From NCBI GenBank assembly GCA_028282885.1, contig JANQGX010000064.1:1-64000 (forward strand): a stretch of DNA of 64,000 bases, given 5' to 3'. Each line of letters opens with the position of its first letter. The stretch's first letter is position 1. The stretch is from SAR324 cluster bacterium. Its GTDB lineage: Bacteria > SAR324 > XYD2-FULL-50-16. The position numbers and the translations under genes were made by a program. The notes beneath the pieces are model-generated. The model saw nothing but the letters and a program-made list of their open reading frames with translations, was not told where the DNA came from and searched no databases. Positions 9,802-16,021 of the stretch are shown piece after piece.

Positions 9802-10536
9802 TCAACCCCACCCTGCGGAATCGCTGTTGTCATGACAAGACTCCGGTAAAGGTTTTTTCAAAAAAGAACGCTGTTCATTTTTGTTCAAAAAAAACCGCTT
9901 TTCATCCAATTGCTTAACGAATCGATAATCTCCCATCAACGGGCTGAAACCGTAATGTTGAAAGATAATCAACTCCTCAAAACATGCGGTCATCTCTTTT
10001 AACGGCACCGCATGCATCAGCATCTCAGCCACCACATTGACTTTGAAACAGACAAAATTATGCATAAGGAAATCCGACACCGTAATATCTTCATCCGGAA
10101 ATCTTCTCCTGACCTCGTTGATCAGTTCGAGAAAATATCCGGTGACTTTGTTGATAAAATGCTCCTTGTAGCCTTCCAGCGTAGATCCCTGGGACTTGAA
10201 GTAAAGCAGTTCCAGGTTTTTTCTGTTCACTTCGATAAACTCGGCGGTCAGAACGATCATATCCTGATGTCCCTGTAATCCCCAGTGATAACCGGACTTA
10301 AAATAGTCGTACTCCGCCAAAAGCTGAAGGTAGTGTTCCAACCTGTCTACCGTTGGCTTGACAACCGATTGAAATAAACCGTCCTTGCTGTCGAAATAGA
10401 CATAAATATTTCCGATCGAAGAGCCGGATTTATCGGCAACATCCCTGATCCTGGCATCATAAAACCCCTTGCTGAGAAACTCGGCGCGGGCAACCTCCAG
10501 AATCTGATTTCTGATGTTGATCTTCTTTTTCTGCAC
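9802..10536 (-). CDS. TetR/AcrR family transcriptional regulator
   Basis: The protein is 244 residues long with an N-terminal helix-turn-helix of TetR type: ILEVARAEFLSKGFYDARI, then VADKSGSSIGNIYVYFDSKDGLF at about residues 35-57. The rest is the variable ligand-binding domain. It is the first gene of the leftward cluster (LolA-like, barrel, MMPL, ABC pair, MATE), and such regulators normally repress the transporter genes next to them until an inducer binds. It is divergent from the ArsR gene, with 252 bases between the start codons that hold the promoters of both. The C-terminal tail is basic and polar and probably disordered. Confidence 0.88.
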   Translation of the reverse strand: MQKKKINIRNQILEVARAEFLSKGFYDARIRDVADKSGSSIGNIYVYFDSKDGLFQSVVKPTVDRLEHYLQLLAEYDYFKSGYHWGLQGHQDMIVLTAEFIEVNRKNLELLYFKSQGSTLEGYKEHFINKVTGYFLELINEVRRRFPDEDITVSDFLMHNFVCFKVNVVAEMLMHAVPLKEMTACFEELIIFQHYGFSPLMGDYRFVKQLDEKRFFLNKNEQRSFLKKPLPESCHDNSDSAGWG

Positions 10537-10635
10537 TCTTTAACCTTCAAAATCTGTTATAAATAAAAATTGAACCCATAGTTACTTTGTTAAAGCATAA
10601 ATATTTTTTAGTCAATATTGTTTTCTTTTTTTGTG

Positions 10636-10649
10636 TTTACGAAATTTAT
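10636..10649. promoter_or_regulatory. Candidate DtxR-type operator TTTACGAAATTTAT
   Basis: The 14-base string TTTACGAAATTTAT occurs here, 100 bases upstream of the TetR start and 140 bases upstream of the ArsR start, and again exactly at 15801-15814. Related strings containing TACGAA or TGCGAA lie upstream of several metal genes in the window. I interpret it as a binding site for one of the two DtxR-family regulators. This rests on recurrence only. Confidence 0.4.
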
Positions 10650-10727
10650 CTAGCGCGCAGTTTCAGCGCATATTCAATCCATCATCTCCAACTTTACGAT
10701 CCCGATACGCTTTTTCAGCCTTTGTCC

Positions 10728-10778
10728 TTGACAAGATCATTATAAAAAATCAATATATGAGCATGCATTCATATATTG
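10728..10778 (+). promoter_or_regulatory. ArsR gene promoter and SmtB-type operator
   Basis: TTGACA at 10728-10733 is a consensus -35 box. A 17-base spacer puts the -10 region at about 10751 (CAATAT). That -10 region lies in a perfect inverted repeat with 10-base arms, CAATATATGA (10751-10760) and TCATATATTG (10769-10778), around an 8-base centre. The ATATGA...TCATAT core matches the operators bound by SmtB/ZiaR-type ArsR repressors. Its overlap with the -10 box and the short distance to the ATG at 10789 fit autorepression of the ArsR-permease operon. Confidence 0.75.
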
Positions 10779-10788
10779 ACGAGCCGTT

Positions 10789-11148
10789 ATGGAAAAACCC
10801 GAAATCTGTCTCGAAAAATGCGTACACAGCGAAGCGGTGGAAAAGGTCAGGGCAAAGCAAGCCCCTTTGGACCGGATGTTTGATCTGGCGGATCTATTCA
10901 AAGCCCTGGGTGACAGCACACGGATCAGAATCCTGCTCTCCCTCATGCATGCCGAACTTTGCGTTTGTGACCTGGTACAGCTAATCGGGATGACCCAGTC
11001 CGCTATTTCCCATCAGTTGCGGGTTTTGCGAGCAGGCAAAATAGTGAAACACCGTAAGGAAGGGAAAAACGTGTTCTACAGTCTTGATGATGATCATATT
11101 CGTCAACTGCTGAGCGACGGCCTGGAACATGTCAACGAACCCGGATAG
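10789..11148 (+). CDS. ArsR/SmtB family metal-sensing repressor (ZiaR/CadC-like)
   Basis: This is a 119-residue winged-helix repressor with the recognition region GMTQSAISHQLRVLRAG (about residues 67-83). Two known metal sites of the family can be seen. The alpha3N site is CVC at 58-60 in ELCVCD, with extra cysteines at 7 and 11. The alpha5 site has exactly the SmtB spacing DxH-x10-HxxE (Asp101, His103, His114, Glu117). Having both sites resembles ZiaR and CadC, which sense Zn(II) or Cd(II)/Pb(II). It is followed after 58 bases by a Cu/Zn permease gene that it very likely derepresses when metal is in excess. Confidence 0.9.
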   Translation: MEKPEICLEKCVHSEAVEKVRAKQAPLDRMFDLADLFKALGDSTRIRILLSLMHAELCVCDLVQLIGMTQSAISHQLRVLRAGKIVKHRKEGKNVFYSLDDDHIRQLLSDGLEHVNEPG

Positions 11149-11206
11149 AGCGTTTCTTTTAGCCACAAGACAACAAACTTTACCTATTACATGAACAATT
11201 CATCAT

Positions 11207-12319
11207 ATGATCAATTGTTATCTTATGAAACCAATCTTTGATTTTCTTATTCAAGTTCTCTATTCGTCCTGGGATGTTCTGCTGGACTCCTCCCCGTTTA
11301 TTATTTTCGGGTTTCTGGTGGCAGGACTCCTAAAGGCTTTTGTCCCCAATGATATGATAAGTCGGCATCTGGGGGGAGGTCGTTTCTCCAGCGTGGTTAA
11401 ATCCTCCCTGGTGGGAATTCCCCTCCCTCTCTGCAGTTGTGGAGTGTTACCGGCGGCAGCCGGTATGAAGGAACAGGGAGCGGGCAAGGGGGCAGTTGCC
11501 TCGTTTATGATTTCAACACCGGAGACTGGGGTGGATTCTATCGCTATTACATACGCCCTCCTGGATCCGCTGATGACGGTTATGAGACCTGTCAGTGCCT
11601 TTGTCACGTCAATCACAACCGGCTTTTTCGTCAACCTGACGGACAAGAACTCTGCAGCCGGGCCCCCTCCTGAGAGTTGTTGAAGCAAATCTTCCTCCTG
11701 CGGGTCAGGAGCTCTTCAACAAAAACCTTCTGCCAAGGATCGGGTGATCAGCGGCATGAAGTTTTCATTCGGGGATCTGCTGCAGGATATCGGCGGCTGG
11801 CTACTGATCGGAATCCTCCTGGCAGGGATTATCGATATTTCCCTTTCACCGGGGTTGATCACCGAGTATTTGGGCAATGATTTGCTGTCGATGCTGGTCA
11901 TGGTGGTTCTGGCTACCCCGCTTTATGTCTGTGCAACCGCATCCACTCCCATCGCAGCCGCACTTGTGTTAAAGGGGCTTTCTCCCGGGGCCGCCCTCGT
12001 TTTTCTGATGGCGGGACCGGCTACCAACATAGCCACGATTACTGTTGTCGCCAAGGTAATCGGGAAAAAAGCAGCCACGATTTATGTCTCTTCCATTCTC
12101 ATCTGCTCGCTGGCCATGGGAGGATTGGCAAACCTGTTTTACAGGTTTTTTGAGCTTGATATTCACACCTGGATTACAAGCAATGAAGGAGAATTAAGGG
12201 GAGTCGTAGCTTACGCATCGGCGATTTTGCTGCTTCTGCTGATTGGATACGGGTTTGTGAAGAAACTGGATCCGGCAACCGGTGGATTGCCCGGAAGATC
12301 TCATCCTCACTCCCGTTAA
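11207..12319 (+). CDS. SO_0444-type Cu/Zn efflux permease, putative selenoprotein (in-frame UGA)
   Basis: Two open stretches, 11207-11683 and 11744-12319, are in the same frame and together make one 370-residue permease of the COG0701/DUF318 type. The first half carries PLCSCGVLPAA and STPETGVDS; the second carries PLYVCATASTPIAAAL and FLMAGPATN, the paired motifs of the SO_0444 family. They are separated only by a UGA at 11681-11683 (codon 159) in a linker reading PPPESC-UGA-SKSSSCGSG, where family members have adjacent cysteines. No frame change is needed. A SECIS-like hairpin begins at the UGA, so I read it as selenocysteine. The alternative is a nonsense mutation. An ATG at 11225 is a second possible start. 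Confidence 0.75.
11677..11722 (+). promoter_or_regulatory. SECIS-like RNA hairpin at the in-frame UGA
   Basis: A 9-base stem (TTGTTGAAG at 11677-11685 with CTTCAACAA at 11714-11722) contains the UGA in its 5' arm. An inner 6-base stem (CTCCTG 11695-11700, CAGGAG 11706-11711) closes the 5-base loop CGGGT. Counting the U of UGA as 1, the loop G residues are at 22-24 and the U at 25. In the E. coli fdhF SECIS the key loop G and U are at 23 and 24. Bacterial SECIS elements have a small apical loop with a G among its first two bases about 16-37 bases downstream, which this satisfies. Folding was judged by eye. Confidence 0.7.
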
Positions 12320-12356
12320 GGTCGCGCCATCTGTTATAAACTCCTGGCAGAGCCTT

Positions 12357-12397
12357 GGAAACCGGGGACCTGATGTTGTTTCAAGCTCCCGGTTTCC
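12357..12397. terminator. Inverted repeat between convergent genes
   Basis: GGAAACCGGG at 12357-12366 and CCCGGTTTCC at 12388-12397 form a perfect 10-base stem with a 21-base loop, between the end of the permease gene and the end of the leftward binding-protein gene. No long T tract follows on either strand, so it is a plausible but not canonical bidirectional terminator. Confidence 0.45.
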
Positions 12398-12431
12398 GAA
12401 TCACTGATACATTGTCATTGGTAGTCAATCC

Positions 12432-13439
12432 TTATCTGCTCAGTGCCACTTTCCATTTTTTCAAGACGGCAGGATATTCGATCACACCTGAGTCCACATA
12501 TAAGGGCAGGGCAAAAACCGCCATGTTTTTGATCGCTTTGACTTCGGACAGTTGCGGATGAGACTTTCCGTAATCTGCCAAGGCTTTCTGCACTGCAAAT
12601 GCATCACCGGTGACGATGATCACATCCGGATTCGCTTTTAGCAGCGGATCCAGAACCATGCCTTTTCTGGTCTTTTTAACCGGATAGTGGCCCTTGGCAG
12701 GTTTGGCCTTCCCCCTTCTAAAGCTGTCCCCGATATTCGTATATCCCAGGGGTTCCAACAAAAAACGATCCGAATAACCTCCCGGGGCCTCCACTCTCAA
12801 CATTGCTTTGCCCGTGCTGGGCTGATAGGTGCCGCTAAAAATTACCACCGTTCTACCCGATTTTTCCAGGGGAAGATTCTTACGGGCTCCGGTCAGGGCT
12901 TTATTATATTTTTTGATGAGGGCACTTGCCTTAGCCTCCCTGTTGACCAGTTTCGCGGTCTGGCGGATGGCGGACTCGATACCCTGACTGAAATCAACAT
13001 ATTCTATTTTTACATTCAAACCGGTTAACAGATCAGCCACCTTTTCCGGTTTGACCTGAGGCTTGTAAATACAGTATGGGGTACTTTTTTCAATAATAAT
13101 TGTTTTGATACCAAACTGTTTAATCGCATCCGGCACAATATTCTCATTCTTGATAACACAATTAGGGCAACCCAGTATCTGTGATGAAGTCTTGATCTGT
13201 TTTGACATGGGCCACATCGACCCCCTTACAGACATGGCAGCAGGAACCACTCCCAGATGATAGGCGATATCCACTACCCGATCCCCGATGATGATCGCTT
13301 TGATTTTCTCGGGGGGTGGGGATTTCATTGCTGCCTCCACCGGACTCGTGCCTGCCGTCAAGAACACACTCACTAAAATCACTGCTATAATTCCGCACGT
13401 GAACCACTCCCTTATCTCAACACCTGATTTTCTAATCAT
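12432..13439 (-). CDS. Periplasmic binding protein of the iron/cobalamin (Peri_BP_2) type
   Basis: From the ATG at 13439, which has GGAG seven bases in front, the protein has 335 residues: an N-terminal signal or anchor helix (about 14-33), then a two-lobed binding-protein fold with KAIIIGDRVVDIAYHLG near the start and ANPDVIIVTG near residue 275, as in the BtuF/FhuD-like class III binding proteins. GCPNC supplies a CxxC pair near residue 90, unusual for this fold and possibly a metal-ligand or redox pair. It has no permease or ATPase next to it; the FecCD/FecE genes at 54.8-56.7 kb lack a binding protein and could be its partners. A TTTACGAA motif lies about 124 bases upstream. Confidence 0.72.
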   Translation of the reverse strand: MIRKSGVEIREWFTCGIIAVILVSVFLTAGTSPVEAAMKSPPPEKIKAIIIGDRVVDIAYHLGVVPAAMSVRGSMWPMSKQIKTSSQILGCPNCVIKNENIVPDAIKQFGIKTIIIEKSTPYCIYKPQVKPEKVADLLTGLNVKIEYVDFSQGIESAIRQTAKLVNREAKASALIKKYNKALTGARKNLPLEKSGRTVVIFSGTYQPSTGKAMLRVEAPGGYSDRFLLEPLGYTNIGDSFRRGKAKPAKGHYPVKKTRKGMVLDPLLKANPDVIIVTGDAFAVQKALADYGKSHPQLSEVKAIKNMAVFALPLYVDSGVIEYPAVLKKWKVALSR

Positions 13440-13562
13440 TTTTTTCTCCAATAGAAAAGGATCCAACGGGATAAACCCTGGTAAAATCCGTAGAATGCTA
13501 AATCTGAATTATCTAATAACATTTTAGGTGCAGAATTTTTATTTCGTCAACATGTCTATATT

Positions 13563-13580
13563 TTTTCGCTTTTACGAAAA
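13563..13580. promoter_or_regulatory. Candidate operator, inverted repeat TTTTCG-N6-CGAAAA
   Basis: TTTTCG, CTTTTA, CGAAAA form a perfect 6-base inverted repeat that also contains TTTACGAAAA. Fifteen bases of it (TTTCGCTTTTACGAA) recur identically at 58872-58886 upstream of a DUF4198 gene. It lies about 124 bases upstream of the binding-protein start at 13439. I read it as a metal-regulator site. Confidence 0.5.
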
Positions 13581-13753
13581 TCAGTAATTTTAATTATTGA
13601 ATAAATTATTAAAGAAGTTACAATTTATTTATGATTGCAAAATAGAGATTGTTTTCGGACGATCTCCTGTTGGTAAATTCGACAAAGAATAATTTAGATT
13701 GGATTGACATTTGCCGTTCTTCATGTAATTTGTTATCGTCAATGAAAACCATA

Positions 13754-13773
13754 ACGAATTTCCATTCGTAAAA
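13754..13773. promoter_or_regulatory. Candidate operator, ACGAAT-TTCC-ATTCGT with TTTTACGAAT
   Basis: ACGAAT and ATTCGT form a perfect inverted repeat around TTCC, and the reverse strand reads TTTTACGAAT, the same string as at 58879-58888. It is about 60-80 bases upstream of the DtxR start at 13833, so autoregulation is the simplest reading. Confidence 0.45.
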
Positions 13774-13832
13774 TTCGGATGGTGATAAAGCTAAAATTTG
13801 AATTTCGTTTTTAAATTCAGTTTGGGACATAT

Positions 13833-14501
13833 ATGAAAGAAAGAGCTTCGGTTGTTGTCGAGGAATATTTACAGGCTATTTTAGCCTTACAGGCTGAAGA
13901 AGGCCCCTTGAAAGCAGTCACCCTTACCAAATGGTTGAAAAGCAGCCCGTCAACAGTTCATGCAACATTGTCGCGCCTGCAGCGAGACAAGCTGGTCAAA
14001 GTCTCGGACAAAAAAGTAATTCAGCTCACGAAAAAAGGGCAGAACATGGCTGAATCATTGGCGAAACGCCATCGACTGGTGGAATGGTTTCTCTGTGACA
14101 AGCTGGGGATTTCCTGGCATGAGGTTCACAAACATGCCCATGTATTGGAACATGGTTTAACACCCGTGGTTGAGGAGAAACTCGCCGAATTCCTGGGGTT
14201 TCCCAAATCCTGCCCGCACGGGACACCGCTCCCCGGGGAATCGGGACACCTTCCCAAAAACACCAAAAGCCTGGACCAGTTCAAGAACGGGGACATCATA
14301 GAGATCGTCAATATCGGGGAAATTCTTGAAGAGTCTATCGATCTCATGAAATTCTTTCTGGACAAAAACATCAAACCGGGTGTGAGACATGAGGTTCAGG
14401 AGAAGACAGACATCACCAAAACCATCATTCTCAAGTCCGAAACCGGCACTGCCACCCTCAATTATGACATCGCGGCAAAAATAGGCGCCGTGAAAGTCTA
14501 A
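13833..14501 (+). CDS. DtxR/MntR family metal-dependent regulator
   Basis: The protein has 222 residues. Residues 1-70 form the winged helix (VVEEYLQAILAL, then SSPSTVHATLSRLQRDKLV with the recognition helix). The metal-binding dimerisation domain follows, with RHRLVEWFL (about 79-87), WHEVHKHAHVLEHGL (95-109) and a conserved FPKSCPHGTPLP. The C-terminal 65 residues resemble the FeoA/SH3-like domain of DtxR proteins. In DtxR and MntR relatives, His and Glu in these segments bind Fe(II) or Mn(II) and allow DNA binding. A close paralogue lies at 47.4 kb. TACGAA-type sites flank both genes, so cross- or autoregulation is likely. Confidence 0.9.
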   Translation: MKERASVVVEEYLQAILALQAEEGPLKAVTLTKWLKSSPSTVHATLSRLQRDKLVKVSDKKVIQLTKKGQNMAESLAKRHRLVEWFLCDKLGISWHEVHKHAHVLEHGLTPVVEEKLAEFLGFPKSCPHGTPLPGESGHLPKNTKSLDQFKNGDIIEIVNIGEILEESIDLMKFFLDKNIKPGVRHEVQEKTDITKTIILKSETGTATLNYDIAAKIGAVKV

Positions 14502-14524
14502 TTTTAATCAAATGATCCTTCAAA

Positions 14525-14546
14525 CACGGACACTCGGCTGTCCGTG
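14525..14546. terminator. Hairpin between convergent DtxR and DUF2325 genes
   Basis: CACGGACA (14525-14532) and TGTCCGTG (14539-14546) form a perfect 8-base stem with a 6-base loop, between two convergent stop codons. No strong T tract follows, so this is a probable bidirectional terminator rather than a certain one. Confidence 0.55.
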
Positions 14547-14551
14547 ATCTG

Positions 14552-15775
14552 TCAGAGTCGGGATGCATTGAGATTCGCCTGTTGATTAAACAGGGCGGTT
14601 GAAATACTGCTGACACTGGCATTTTGTAGTATCTTGAGCGGCTTTTTGTGTTTCTGACACAGTTTTTTCACTTTGGAACAGGCATTGTGGCTGTTGCAAT
14701 TGACAGGGCAGATAATGATATCGGACCGACTGACTTTGGCTGCCAGGTTGCTGTTTCCGTTTTTGGAATAGCCGTCATGATACTCAAAGCTGCCACCGTT
14801 TGCTTCCACAACATGCTGGTATAGATGCTTGATCTTGGTCATCCCCCCCACAATCAATACCCTTTTTGAATCCAGATCCCGGCTGATTTCGGTGTCTGTA
14901 GTTTTTTCCTCTTGGTCGGAAAACTGTTTAAAATGGGAAATCAGCTCTTCGATATCTCCTTGAAGGTGATCATTCAGGGTTTTGTATTCTTCCGTTTGAT
15001 TCTGCAACTCAGCAATCGTTTTCCGTGCATCCCGCAATTCTTCCATCAAACGTCGGTTTTCCTTCTTTAACTCGGCATTCTCACTAAAGTCGATTGAGGT
15101 ATCTCTTTCCCGGTTTTGACAGGATACTGCTGCCAGGGCTCCGGAAGCTTCATCGGCGCTCCTTTTCATTCCGGATTCCTTAAGATTTTGCTGTAGCAGG
15201 CGATTTTCCTTTTTCAGATCCCGGATACATTGCTTCTGGTTTTTCGAACGCTCTTCCAATATATCTGTCTGTTTTTTCTGTTGGTCCAGATCCCGCTTGA
15301 ATTGCGCAGCGGAGTTCACCCCGGCATGGGACATCATATGGATTTCACCAAACATATCATCCAGCAGGTCATTTGAAATATCCCTGCGAATACAGGCAAT
15401 GTAGAATAGTTCCTCGAAACCTCCCCATTCCAATCGCTTGGTCCACTCTCTCTCCAACTCCACCTCGGAAATACAACCATAGCACTCAATCGCCTTTTGA
15501 TATTTATGCCTCAGGTAACTATCAATCTTCGATGAAACCCTGTTTTTATCATGCAGGTGCTGCATAATCACCCCGTGAACCGTATAAAGCTTCATCCCCT
15601 TTATCCGGATTCCGCCTTTCTTTAGGAGTCTTTTATGCTCCTCACCGTTCAGACAGGATCCGATCAAAGGGCATCTGTATCCGCTGGAGACCTCCCATAT
15701 TGATCGGAACTCAGTTCCAACCTCAATAATTTCAACCTGTTCAGGAAAAAACGAATCCAAATTAATTTGACTCAC
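14552..15775 (-). CDS. DUF2325 domain protein with long coiled coil
   Basis: The 407-residue protein has an N-terminal domain with several cysteines (GYRCPLIGSC near residue 33, CYGC near 98), a long charged coiled coil (about 165-290) and a C-terminal DUF2325 domain starting with KRVLIVGGMTKIKHLYQHV and containing SDIIICPVNCNSHNAC. The family is widespread but without established function; the conserved cysteines and the Rossmann-like start suggest a dinucleotide- or metal-responsive role. There is no signal peptide, so it is cytoplasmic. Its promoter region carries two TTTACGAA/TTTGCGAA-type sites, which places it with the metal-regulated genes. Confidence 0.8.
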   Translation of the reverse strand: MSQINLDSFFPEQVEIIEVGTEFRSIWEVSSGYRCPLIGSCLNGEEHKRLLKKGGIRIKGMKLYTVHGVIMQHLHDKNRVSSKIDSYLRHKYQKAIECYGCISEVELEREWTKRLEWGGFEELFYIACIRRDISNDLLDDMFGEIHMMSHAGVNSAAQFKRDLDQQKKQTDILEERSKNQKQCIRDLKKENRLLQQNLKESGMKRSADEASGALAAVSCQNRERDTSIDFSENAELKKENRRLMEELRDARKTIAELQNQTEEYKTLNDHLQGDIEELISHFKQFSDQEEKTTDTEISRDLDSKRVLIVGGMTKIKHLYQHVVEANGGSFEYHDGYSKNGNSNLAAKVSRSDIIICPVNCNSHNACSKVKKLCQKHKKPLKILQNASVSSISTALFNQQANLNASRL

Positions 15776-15800
15776 AATGTCGCTCCTTATTAGTTTCTCA

Positions 15801-15836
15801 TTTACGAAATTTATTTTTACGTATTTGCGAATTTCA
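15801..15836. promoter_or_regulatory. Two candidate DtxR-type sites upstream of the DUF2325 gene
   Basis: TTTACGAAATTTAT at 15801-15814 is identical to 10636-10649. A second related copy, TTTGCGAATTTC, starts at 15825. The first copy ends 26 bases upstream of the DUF2325 start codon, a good place for repressor binding. Confidence 0.45.
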
Positions 15837-16021
15837 TGTCAATACCTAATATTTACTAGTTCATCAACACTTTCATCATCAGTTTTTTAGCCTTGAATTT
15901 CAGTATTCTAAGAATTGTTATCGGCTAATATGTTAATTTCTTATATACAAATATTATAATTTCACATATGATAGTAGCATCTCCGATGTAATAAAATGAT
16001 AAATCCACAATCCTCGCGCCT

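Larger units (their letters stand above)
13440..13832. other. AT-rich divergent promoter region
   Basis: These 393 bases separate the leftward binding-protein gene from the rightward DtxR gene. The region is strongly AT-rich and holds two candidate operator sites (13563-13580 and 13754-13773). A 70-codon leftward frame at 13618-13830 has composition expected of random AT-rich DNA and no ribosome site, and I do not call it a gene. Confidence 0.6.

Noticed and set aside
11677-11880. Frameshift as the reason for the split permease
   Set aside because: Both halves are in the same reading frame (11207 and 11744 differ by a multiple of three), so no frameshift is needed. Only a UGA interrupts.
13618-13830. 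A 70-codon leftward frame before the DtxR gene
   Set aside because: Its composition is that of AT-rich intergenic DNA, it covers a probable operator region, and it has no ribosome site.
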